A stretch of DNA of 21,916 bases from an uncultured bacterium (GTDB lineage Bacteria > Bacillota > Clostridia > Oscillospirales > Oscillospiraceae): contig CANASS010000035.1 in NCBI GenBank assembly GCA_947364395.1, positions 1 through 21,916 on the forward strand. Reading direction: 5' to 3'. The position numbers and the translations under genes are program-made. The notes beneath the pieces are model-generated. The model had not been told where the DNA came from and did no database searches. It was given only the letters and a program-made list of their open reading frames with translations. Shown piece after piece: positions 6,672 to 13,796 of the stretch. The stretch's first letter is position 1, and the number at the start of each line of letters is the position of its first letter.

Positions 6672-7427
6672 TTATCCGCTGGTGTCCTGGTACTCCGACG
6701 GGGACATGCCCACCAGCTTTTTAAATGTGGCGGAAAAGTAGGCCACATCCTTGTACCCCACCTGCTCCGCCACCTCGTACACCCGGGCCCGGCAGTCCCG
6801 CAGCAGCTCCATGGCCCGGTGGACCCGGTACCGGGTGAGGTAATTATTGAGGGTGTAGTCCGTCTCCTTTTTGAACAGGTGGCTCAAGTGGCCCTCGCTG
6901 AGCCCCAGGTGCTGGGCGATGGAGCCCACCGATATGCTGGGGTCGTTGTAATGGGTCCCGATGTAGTCCATGGCCTCCAGCACGTATTTGCTCTTGTCCC
7001 CCTTTTTCGGCCCCAGGACGGGGGGGACGGAGGGCCGCCCAGCGCGTCCGGGGGGCGCGGTCCGCCGCTGCAGGCTGAGCACCGCCTGCTCCAGGCTGCC
7101 GTCGTGGAAGGGCTTGAGGAGGAAGTCCACCGCCCCCAGGCGCAGGGCGGACTGGGCGTACTCGAAGCTGTCGTAGGCGGTGAGGATGATGACGTATACG
7201 TTGTTCCCCGCCTCCCGCAGGCGGCGGAGCAGCTCCAGCCCGTCCATTTTGGGCATTTTAAGGTCGGTGATGATGAGGGTGGGGCCGTACCGCTCCACCG
7301 CCTCCAGGGCCTCTTCGCCGTTGGCGGCCTCCCCCACCACCACGCAGTCCAGGGCGGCCCAGTCCACCGCCAGCACAATGCCCTTGCGGATGAGTTCCTC
7401 GTCCTCCACCACTAAAACCTTCAACAT
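6672..7427 (-). CDS. Response regulator with AraC-type DNA-binding domain
   Basis: A 251-residue transcription factor of the YesN/HptR type. The receiver domain (about 2-120) has the acidic pair E8/D9, phospho-acceptor D55 in ITDLKMPKMDG, T83 and K105 in LLKPF. After a Pro/Gly-rich linker (123-143), two AraC helix-turn-helix units occupy about 148-248; the typical signature runs from VYEVAEQVGYKDVAYFS through FKKLVGMSPSEYQ. Its ATG overlaps the end of the histidine-kinase gene by seven bases, so the two are coupled and form a cognate pair. It probably activates the divergent ABC importer genes by binding direct repeats in the shared control region. Phosphorylation should favour dimerisation on DNA. 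Confidence 0.95.
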   Translation of the reverse strand: MLKVLVVEDEELIRKGIVLAVDWAALDCVVVGEAANGEEALEAVERYGPTLIITDLKMPKMDGLELLRRLREAGNNVYVIILTAYDSFEYAQSALRLGAVDFLLKPFHDGSLEQAVLSLQRRTAPPGRAGRPSVPPVLGPKKGDKSKYVLEAMDYIGTHYNDPSISVGSIAQHLGLSEGHLSHLFKKETDYTLNNYLTRYRVHRAMELLRDCRARVYEVAEQVGYKDVAYFSATFKKLVGMSPSEYQDTSG

Positions 7428-9130
7428 TCCGCTCCCTCCTCCCGGCGGACGGGCAGAACGGCGGTCACCACCGCCCCGGTGCTCCCCTCCGCGTTTTCCA
7501 GGATCAGGCCGCAGCCCTCACCGTAATACTTTAACAGGATGGTGTCCACGTTGTAAAGCCCCAAATGGCCCTGGGGGCGGGGAATCTCCCGAAAGGGGCC
7601 CAGCATATCCGGGGGAAAGCCCCTCCCGTTGTCGGACACGGCGATGCGCAGAAGGCCGTCCCGGGTCTGTCCCGCCGCCACGGACACCGCGCCATTTTCC
7701 AGGCCGTCCACCCCGTGGAGAATGGCGTTTTCCACCAGGGGCTGGAGGATCATTTTGGGCACCAGGCAGTCCGCCAGCGCCTCCGGCAGGGTCAGGGCAA
7801 AGGTGAAGGAGCCGGACAGCCGAAGCCGCTGTATCTCAATGTAGCGCTCCAAAATCTCCCCCTCCCGCCCCAGGGGGACGAACTCCTCCGGGGAGATGCA
7901 GAAGCGCAGAATGTCCGCCAGGTTGGTGGACATGAGGGCCACTTGGGGCACCTTGTTGATCTTGCTAATCCACTTCATGGTGTCCAGGGTGTTGCAGAGA
8001 AAGTGGGGGTTGAGCTGGGCCTGAAGCATCCGGATCTGGGCCTGGTTCAGCTCCCGCTGGTTTTCCACCAGCTGGGCCTGGTTGCGCTTGAGGGCGGCCA
8101 CCATATCGTTGAACCGGCGGGCCAGCTCCCCCAGCTCGTCGTCCCGGTGCTGGGCCACCTGTACGTCCAGGCTGCCCTGCTCCACCTCCCCGATGGCCCC
8201 CCGGAGCTGGGCGATGGGCCGGAACATCTGGCGGCTGAGGCTCAGGCCCATGAGCACCGACACCGCCACGCAGATCAGGGCGCTGAAGGCGCTGACGGTG
8301 TACAGCAGGCCCATGGTGCCTTGGGTGAACACCTGGGGGCGGCGGAGCACCAGGTACAGGCCGGTGCCCTGATGGCGCTCCACGCTGTACAAAAAGCCCT
8401 CTGACCCCTCCTCCAACCCCTGGCCGGACAGCAGGCGGCTTCTGAGCCGGGGGGCCAGGGACAGGGCCAGGGAGGGCTGGGCGCAGTACACCGGCCGCCA
8501 GTAGCCGCTGAGCAGGACCAGCGTGCCCTGGTCGCCGTAGGTGCCCTCCAGCAGCTGGTGGAAGTCGGACTGGTACAGACTCACCACCACATAGCCCGCC
8601 GTGGTTCCGTCCGCCGCGGCCAGGGCCGCCGCACCCTGGAGGAGGGGGGAACCGCCGTCCGCCGGGTCCTCGCAGGCGGTGAACGCCAGCCCCGCCCCCT
8701 TCCGGGCGTGGTGGAGGGGGCCCCAGTCCACGGGCATGGCCCGGACCTCCGGGGCGTTCCGGGTGGAGTAGCGCCAATTGCCCTGGGCGTCGTAGAGGTC
8801 GAACCGGGCGCAGTCCCGGGCGCTGGCGGTGGCGTCGAAGAGGCGGGCGTACACCTGGGTGTCCTCCCCGCCCCGGCCGGACAGGGCGGAGATCACCAGC
8901 GGGTCCCCCCGCAGGGCGTCCGCCGCCCGGGCAAAGCCGCCGCAGGCCTCGTCCAGGGCGTGGAGGGCGCTGTTCAGATGGGCCTGGGCCTCGGTTTCGG
9001 CGGCGTCGGTCATCCGCAGGCGGAAGATTTGCAGCAGCATGGCGGAGCAGATCAGCAGCGGCACCAGGGAGGCCAGCAGGAAGGCCGCGAACAGCCGGAC
9101 CCGGAAGGAGGGAACGGGAGCTTTTTTCAT
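7421..9130 (-). CDS. Sensor histidine kinase, YesM/LytS-like (HptS type)
   Basis: Membrane sensor kinase of 569 residues. Transmembrane helix 1 is at about 12-34 and helix 2 at about 273-297, enclosing an extracellular sensing region of about 235 residues. A HAMP domain follows (about 298-350), then a coiled coil rich in Gln/Asn/Leu (350-372). The His_kinase domain has QAQLNPHFLCNTLD with phospho-acceptor H376. The ATPase domain has N-box QPLVENAILHG (463-473), G1 DNGRGF (500-505) and a GHLGLYNV box (521-528). The gene starts in an ATGA overlap with the upstream binding-protein gene and overlaps the regulator gene at its end, so the three proteins are made together. The binding protein probably presents ligand state to the extracellular loop, as HptA does for HptS; this is inferred from the gene plan. 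Confidence 0.94.
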   Translation of the reverse strand: MKKAPVPSFRVRLFAAFLLASLVPLLICSAMLLQIFRLRMTDAAETEAQAHLNSALHALDEACGGFARAADALRGDPLVISALSGRGGEDTQVYARLFDATASARDCARFDLYDAQGNWRYSTRNAPEVRAMPVDWGPLHHARKGAGLAFTACEDPADGGSPLLQGAAALAAADGTTAGYVVVSLYQSDFHQLLEGTYGDQGTLVLLSGYWRPVYCAQPSLALSLAPRLRSRLLSGQGLEEGSEGFLYSVERHQGTGLYLVLRRPQVFTQGTMGLLYTVSAFSALICVAVSVLMGLSLSRQMFRPIAQLRGAIGEVEQGSLDVQVAQHRDDELGELARRFNDMVAALKRNQAQLVENQRELNQAQIRMLQAQLNPHFLCNTLDTMKWISKINKVPQVALMSTNLADILRFCISPEEFVPLGREGEILERYIEIQRLRLSGSFTFALTLPEALADCLVPKMILQPLVENAILHGVDGLENGAVSVAAGQTRDGLLRIAVSDNGRGFPPDMLGPFREIPRPQGHLGLYNVDTILLKYYGEGCGLILENAEGSTGAVVTAVLPVRREEGAEC

Positions 9131-10155
9131 GACCCGGCCCCCCCGAAGTAGAAGGCCCAGGTCATGAGGATGGCCTCCCGGTCTGCCGCCGCCCGGTCCA
9201 GGTCGTAGCTGACCAGGGGCAGCTGGTCCAGCCGGGGCACGCCGTCCAAGAGCTCCACCCCGTCCCGGACGGAGCGGCGGCAGAATCGGGAGGTCAGCAG
9301 GGACTGAACCTCCGGGCTGACGGTGAAGTCCAGAAAGAGCCGGGCGTTTTCCTCATGAGGAGCGCCCTTGATAATGGCGGTGCCGTCGGGGACGCAGCTC
9401 ACCCCGTCCGCCGGGTACACCATGGCGATGTTTTTTTCCTCGGCGATGCGCTTGAGGGCGCTTTCCTCCAAGGTGACGCCCACCCAGGCATCCCCGTTGG
9501 CCACGGCGGTGAGCACGCCGCCCGAGGAGTCCAGCTGGGCGTCGCCCAGGTTGTCCGCGAAGCGCCGGACGGTCTCGCCGCGCTCTCCCCCCAGGGCGGA
9601 CAGCATGGTGGCCAGCGCCGTGTAGGAGGAGCCGGAGGCCGCCGGGTCGGAGAAGGCGATCCGCCCCCTCAGCCTGGGGTTCAGCAGGTCGGCCCACCGG
9701 GTGATCTCGCCCGGGGCCACCAGCTTTGTGTTGTAGATGAGCACCACGGGCAGGGCGGAAAAGGGGGTCCACAGGCCGTCGGGGGCCCGGAAGCGCTCTA
9801 AAATGTGGTCCGACCCGGCGCAGACATAGGGGGTGAAGCAATGCCGGTAGGCCGTCAGGCTCTCCGCGCCGCCGCCGAACATCACGTCGGCCCGGGGGGC
9901 CTTTTCCTCCTGGGCCACCCGCTCCAGCAGCTCGCTGGTGGGGCCGTACACCACGTCCACCCAGATGCCGGTGCGCTCCTCGAACTCTTTGACGATGGGC
10001 CGCCACACCTCCTCCTTGTGGGAGGTGTACACCACCAGCCGGTCCTTTTCGGCGGGGGCGCAGTCCGGGGCGGGGGAGGGGTGCTGGGCGGCGCAGCCCG
10101 CCGGACCCAGCAGAAGGGCGCAGGAGAGCAGGATGGACAGGGCGTTTCGCCGCAT
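9127..10155 (-). CDS. Extracellular solute-binding lipoprotein of the Fe(III)/organophosphate type, likely sensory
   Basis: A 342-residue exported protein. The signal peptide MRRNALSILLSCALLLGPAGC ends in a lipobox with C21 as the lipidated residue. The mature domain begins DRLVVYTSHKEEVWRPIVKEF and continues with a GIWVDVVYG segment, the standard opening of the family that includes FbpA/FutA iron binders, AfuA hexose-phosphate binders and the sensory proteins HptA and PgtC. No classical paired-tyrosine iron site stands out near the C-terminus (SYDL is the only candidate). The start is the ATG at 10155, with GGAGG eight bases upstream; an in-frame GTG at 10164 lies within the ribosome site. 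It has no permease of its own on this strand and overlaps the histidine-kinase gene by four bases (ATGA). A co-sensor role is therefore more likely than transport, although it could also feed the divergent importer. Confidence 0.88.
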   Translation of the reverse strand: MRRNALSILLSCALLLGPAGCAAQHPSPAPDCAPAEKDRLVVYTSHKEEVWRPIVKEFEERTGIWVDVVYGPTSELLERVAQEEKAPRADVMFGGGAESLTAYRHCFTPYVCAGSDHILERFRAPDGLWTPFSALPVVLIYNTKLVAPGEITRWADLLNPRLRGRIAFSDPAASGSSYTALATMLSALGGERGETVRRFADNLGDAQLDSSGGVLTAVANGDAWVGVTLEESALKRIAEEKNIAMVYPADGVSCVPDGTAIIKGAPHEENARLFLDFTVSPEVQSLLTSRFCRRSVRDGVELLDGVPRLDQLPLVSYDLDRAAADREAILMTWAFYFGGAGS

Positions 10156-10185
10156 GGGCCACACCTCCTCGGTCGTTTTGCTGAC

Positions 10186-10191
10186 ATTATA
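10186..10191 (-). promoter_or_regulatory. Extended -10 promoter of the sensor operon
   Basis: Minus-strand TATAAT (10191-10186) is preceded by TGG, giving the extended -10 form TGnTATAAT. A 17-base-spaced -35 would read TGAAAG, which is weak. A TTGACA nearby lies only seven bases away and cannot be the -35. Transcription would start near 10179, about 24 bases before the ATG. Confidence 0.65.
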
Positions 10192-10217
10192 CCACAGCTG
10201 TCAAATCCCTTTCATCA

Positions 10218-10245
10218 AATTTCCACAACTTCCGCAGAATTTTCC
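10218..10245. promoter_or_regulatory. Direct repeat, candidate operator for the AraC-type regulator
   Basis: AATTTCC (10218-10224) is repeated as AATTTTCC (10238-10245), 20-21 bases on, i.e. two helical turns. A third, looser copy (TTTTTTCC) ends at about 10281. The pair lies upstream of the importer promoter, where an AraC-type activator would be expected. The spacing and position are seen; binding by the adjacent regulator is inferred. Confidence 0.4.
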
Positions 10246-10267
10246 TAAAAAACGCAGGTTTGTCCCC

Positions 10268-10296
10268 TGTTCATTTTTTCCAATTGCCGCTACAAT
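10268..10296 (+). promoter_or_regulatory. Probable promoter of the ABC importer operon, weak -35
   Basis: TACAAT (10291-10296) stands 17 bases after TGTTCA (10268-10273), which matches the -35 consensus at only three of six positions. A good -10 with a poor -35 is what an activator-dependent promoter looks like. The transcript would start near 10303, some 60 bases before the binding-protein ATG. Confidence 0.5.
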
Positions 10297-10362
10297 AAAA
10301 ATGACAATGGAGGGGTGAAATATCCCCGGAAAATTGTATGGAATGACAAAGGAGGATTTGAA

Positions 10363-11784
10363 ATGAAATTGAAGAAGCTGACCGCGCTGTTCCTGGCCAT
10401 GGTCATGGCCCTGAGTCTGGCCGCCTGCGGCGGCGCTCCCGCCGCCGACAACAGCAAGGCCCCCGAGGAGACCAAGCAGCCCGAGGCCTCCGCCCCCGCG
10501 GAGCAGAACACCCCCGCCCCTGCGGACGAGAACCTCAGCGACGTGCAGAAGATCATCAAAGAGGCCGAGGGCATGACCCTGGAGGAGCTGGCCAAGAAGG
10601 CCATCGAGGAGTCCAACGGCAAGACCTTCTTCGGCGTGGGCAACTCCAGCCGGGGCAAGAGCGCCCTGCCTCTGTTCATCGAGTACCTCCAGTCCATCGA
10701 CTCCAGCTACTCCATGGAGTTTGACTGGCAGCAGCCCAAGAACAACAAGATCTTTGACCAGCTCACCGCCGACTCCCTGAAGCCCGAGGGCACCTTCGCC
10801 ATGACCCTCATCCAGGACGGCAACCAGATCGAGTCCAAAATGGTGCAGACCGGCATCCTGGACACCTTCATCCCCAAGGAGTGGGCGGAGGCCAACTCCG
10901 TGGACGCCGCCGGCTATGACGGCTATCTGGCCCTCCAGACCCTGAACAAGGTGTTCATGTACAACAACACCGGCTCCAAGACCTACGACAACTGCTGGGA
11001 CTTCGTGGCCGAGGGCGAGCACGGCCTGTATATGGACATTGACTCCGAGATCGTGGGCAAGAACTTCCTGTACATGCTCACCCAGGACAAGTACGCCGGC
11101 TGGCTGAAGGAGGCCTTCGAGGCCCTGGACGCCGGGGAGCAGGCCTACTTCCAGCCCACCATTGACGCCATGAAGTCCGAGGCCGAGGACCTGGGCCTGG
11201 GGGCCGACGGCGCCTACGCCCTGGCCTGGATCAAGCTGTGGGTGGAGTCCTACAACGCCCAGACCGACGACGGCCCCATCTGCAACACCCTGGTGGACAA
11301 GTCTGCCACCGACCAGTTCGGCTTGCTGGTGTACTCCAAGCTGCGCTCCGTGGAGGAGTCCAGCTCCGTGTCCGTCAACAACATCAACGTGGCGGCCTAT
11401 GACGACGGCTACACCGGCATCGGCGGCTACGGCTACTGCCACTACCTGTTTGTCACCGACAACAGCCCCCTGCCCTGGACCGCCTGCGCCTTCATCGCCT
11501 ACATGACTGAGACGGTGGACGGCTTCTCCGCCTGGGGTAAGGACATGGGCGGCTACTCCTCCAACCCCACCGTGGCGAAGGGCACCGAGGAGAAGTACGG
11601 CCACTCCAAGGGCGGCATGGCCGAGGACGGAACCACCGTGGAGTTCGAGGCCAAGAACGACCGGGGCTACGACTGGTGGACCACCGACGGCAAGCTGGTG
11701 CTGGAGGACCCGGGGTACTGCGCCGAGGTGTCCTTCACCGTGGGCAGCTGGGTGGAGATGCTGACCAAGTACAGCGCGGGCTGA
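10363..11784 (+). CDS. ABC transporter substrate-binding lipoprotein, family 1
   Basis: A 473-residue exported lipoprotein. The signal peptide has the MKLKK start, a Leu/Ala/Met core and the lipobox SLAAC with C22, followed by a long Pro/Ala/Glu-rich tether to about residue 60. The mature domain begins around GKTFFGVGNSSRGKSALPLF and is followed by a typical family-1 two-lobe fold. It is rich in Tyr, Trp and Gly, especially in the stretch around 340-440. It is longer than FbpA/AfuA proteins (usually about 340 residues). The start is the ATG at 10363 with AAAGGAGG eight bases upstream; an in-frame ATG at 10315 lacks such a site. It is the first gene of the importer operon, and a hairpin after it probably raises its level over the permease. 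The substrate is not known; context favours a phosphorylated compound or, less likely, iron. Confidence 0.88.
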   Translation: MKLKKLTALFLAMVMALSLAACGGAPAADNSKAPEETKQPEASAPAEQNTPAPADENLSDVQKIIKEAEGMTLEELAKKAIEESNGKTFFGVGNSSRGKSALPLFIEYLQSIDSSYSMEFDWQQPKNNKIFDQLTADSLKPEGTFAMTLIQDGNQIESKMVQTGILDTFIPKEWAEANSVDAAGYDGYLALQTLNKVFMYNNTGSKTYDNCWDFVAEGEHGLYMDIDSEIVGKNFLYMLTQDKYAGWLKEAFEALDAGEQAYFQPTIDAMKSEAEDLGLGADGAYALAWIKLWVESYNAQTDDGPICNTLVDKSATDQFGLLVYSKLRSVEESSSVSVNNINVAAYDDGYTGIGGYGYCHYLFVTDNSPLPWTACAFIAYMTETVDGFSAWGKDMGGYSSNPTVAKGTEEKYGHSKGGMAEDGTTVEFEAKNDRGYDWWTTDGKLVLEDPGYCAEVSFTVGSWVEMLTKYSAG

Positions 11785-11963
11785 GCCAAAGGAAATTCCG
11801 CGCCCCGCCGCGCCCCCCTCGCCGGACCGGGGACCCCATGAACAAAGCGGCGTTTGAACCATTCGCGTAGACACACAGCGCATTTCACGCGCCCCTGGCT
11901 GCCTGGAACACAAGGCCAGGGGCGCGTCCCTCTCTCCCATCCCGCTGAAAAAGGAGTGATCAC
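11785..11963 (+). other. Gap between importer binding protein and permease, with a stable hairpin
   Basis: This 179-base gap holds no supported gene. A perfect 12-bp GC-rich stem (11888-11899 with 11915-11926) with a 15-base loop is its main feature. The following bases are C/T-rich (TCCCTCTCTCCC) without a T-run, so full termination is unlikely. Such hairpins after binding-protein genes commonly protect the upstream mRNA end or allow partial read-through, giving excess binding protein. A ten-codon frame at 11838-11870 has no ribosome site. Confidence 0.65.
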
Positions 11964-13793
11964 ATGGGCCAGTCCAGCGCCCTCCAGGCGAGCCCGTCCG
12001 CCATCCTGTTCAACAGGTTCAAGACCTTCCTGTCCAAGCCCCACAACGTCATCCTCCTGCTGATGGGGGTGGTGCTCACCTTCAGCACCGTGGCCCCCAT
12101 CGTGGCCATCGTGGAGGACACCTTCAAGATCCATCCCGGCACCATCGACGCCCACCTCACCGGCCAGGCGTCGGGCTACACCACGGTGAACTACATCGAC
12201 CTGTTCACCAGCAAGCTGGCCAAGGCCAACCTGTGGACCCCGCTGCTGAACACCGTGTGGCTGGCGGTGGGCACCTGCGTGGTGGCCATTTTGTTCGGCG
12301 GCGTGTTTGCCTTCCTGGTCACCCGCACCAATTTGGCCTGGCGGAAGTACCTCAGCTCCATTTTCATCTTCCCCTACATCATGCCTCAGTGGACCCTGGC
12401 CGTGGTGTGGCAGAACATGTTCAACTCCAACGCCGTCACCGGCGGCTCCAACGGCCTGCTGGCCGCCATGTTCGGCATACAGATGCCCCTGTGGTGGTGC
12501 AAGGGGCTGTTCCCCAGTCTGGTGGTGCTGGGGCTGCATTACGCCCCCTTCGCCTATATCCTCATCGGCGGCATTTTCCGCAACATGGACGCCAACCTGG
12601 AGGAGGCCGCCACCATCCTGGACACCCCCCGGTGGAAAACCATGCTGAAAATCACCCTGCCTATGGTGAAACCCGCCATCCTGTCCACCATCCTGCTGGT
12701 GTTCGGCAGCTCCATGGGCTCCTACCCGGTGCCCCACTACCTGGGGCTCACCACCCTGTCCACCAAGTACGTGTCCATGAACTCCAAGTTCACCGGCGAG
12801 GCCAGCATACTGGCCATCATCATGATGGTGTTCGGCGTGGCCATCATGCTCCTCAACCAGCTGTCCCTCACCAGCCGGAAGAGCTACACCACCGTCACCG
12901 GCAAGGCGGGGCAGAGCTCCAAGTTCAACCTGGGCAGGGTGGGGCGGTACGTCATCGCCCTGGCGCTGGTGATCGTCACTTTCTTCACCAGCATTTTCCC
13001 CATCGTGTCCTTTGCCTTTGAAACCTTCCTGCCCAACCCCGGGGACTACTCCTTCCTGTACACCGGGGACCCCAGCAACCTGACCACCAAGTGGTGGGTT
13101 ACGGATGAAAACGTGTCGGAGAACGGCATGTACGGCCAGAAGGGCATCCTCCACAACGAGACCATCTGGCGGGCCTTCAAGGGCACCATGCTGGTCAGCG
13201 TGTCCTGCGCCCTGCTGGCGGGCACCATCGGCACCCTCATCGGCTACGCCGTGGCCAAAAACCGGCGAAGTAAATGGGCCAATTACGTCAACAGCATGGC
13301 GTTTCTGCCCTACCTCATGCCCTCCATCGCCGTGGGCGTGGCCTTCTTCATCCTGTTTTCCAACCAGTACGTCAACCTGTTCAACACCTATACCCTGCTC
13401 ATCATCGCGGGCACCGTGAAGTATATCCCCTTCGCCAGCCGCAGTTCGCTGAATTCCATGCTCCAGCTGTCCGGCGAGATCGAGGAGGCCGCCATCATCC
13501 AGGACGTGCCCTGGATCAAGCGCATGACCCGCATCATCATCCCCATCCAGAAGTCGTCCATCATCAGCGGCTACTTGCTGCCCTTCATGACCTGCCTGCG
13601 TGAATTGTCCCTGTTCCTGCTGCTGTGCACCCAGGGCTTCATCCTGTCCACCACGCTGGACTACTTTGACGAGATGGGGCTGTACGCCTTCTCCAGCGGC
13701 ATCAACCTGATTTTGATTATCACCATTCTCGTCTGCAATACCCTGGTCAACAAGGTCACCGGCGCCAGCCTGGACAAAGGAATAGGAGGTTAA
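11964..13793 (+). CDS. ABC transporter permease, fused double-domain type (FbpB/AfuB/ThiP-like)
   Basis: Membrane channel of 609 residues made of two tandem permease domains, so one polypeptide replaces a dimer of subunits. Domain 1 (about 27-302) has its ATPase-coupling loop at 211-240, beginning NLEEAATILDTPRWKTMLKI. Domain 2 (about 325-600) has its own loop at 505-534, beginning EIEEAAIIQDVPWIKRMTRI. About twelve hydrophobic helices can be drawn. Two external insertions precede the core of each half (about 52-90 and 352-400). Fused permeases of this size belong to the Fe(III)/thiamine/hexose-phosphate/2-aminoethylphosphonate importer group. The ATG at 11964 has AAAGGAG eight bases upstream, and the stop codon is three bases from the ATPase start. 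Confidence 0.92.
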   Translation: MGQSSALQASPSAILFNRFKTFLSKPHNVILLLMGVVLTFSTVAPIVAIVEDTFKIHPGTIDAHLTGQASGYTTVNYIDLFTSKLAKANLWTPLLNTVWLAVGTCVVAILFGGVFAFLVTRTNLAWRKYLSSIFIFPYIMPQWTLAVVWQNMFNSNAVTGGSNGLLAAMFGIQMPLWWCKGLFPSLVVLGLHYAPFAYILIGGIFRNMDANLEEAATILDTPRWKTMLKITLPMVKPAILSTILLVFGSSMGSYPVPHYLGLTTLSTKYVSMNSKFTGEASILAIIMMVFGVAIMLLNQLSLTSRKSYTTVTGKAGQSSKFNLGRVGRYVIALALVIVTFFTSIFPIVSFAFETFLPNPGDYSFLYTGDPSNLTTKWWVTDENVSENGMYGQKGILHNETIWRAFKGTMLVSVSCALLAGTIGTLIGYAVAKNRRSKWANYVNSMAFLPYLMPSIAVGVAFFILFSNQYVNLFNTYTLLIIAGTVKYIPFASRSSLNSMLQLSGEIEEAAIIQDVPWIKRMTRIIIPIQKSSIISGYLLPFMTCLRELSLFLLLCTQGFILSTTLDYFDEMGLYAFSSGINLILIITILVCNTLVNKVTGASLDKGIGG

Positions 13794-13796
13794 ACC

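Noticed and set aside
10199..10204. TTGACA on the minus strand near the sensor promoter
   Set aside because: It is only seven bases from the TATAAT, so it cannot act as its -35.
11838..11870. Ten-codon frame MNKAAFEPFA in the gap before the fused permease
   Set aside because: No ribosome site and no sign of leader-peptide control such as repeated codons.
10201..11940. Minus-strand open frame of 579 codons opposite the importer binding protein
   Set aside because: Composition is Gly/Val/Leu/His-rich with no family match, while the plus strand encodes a lipoprotein with a signal peptide and ribosome site.
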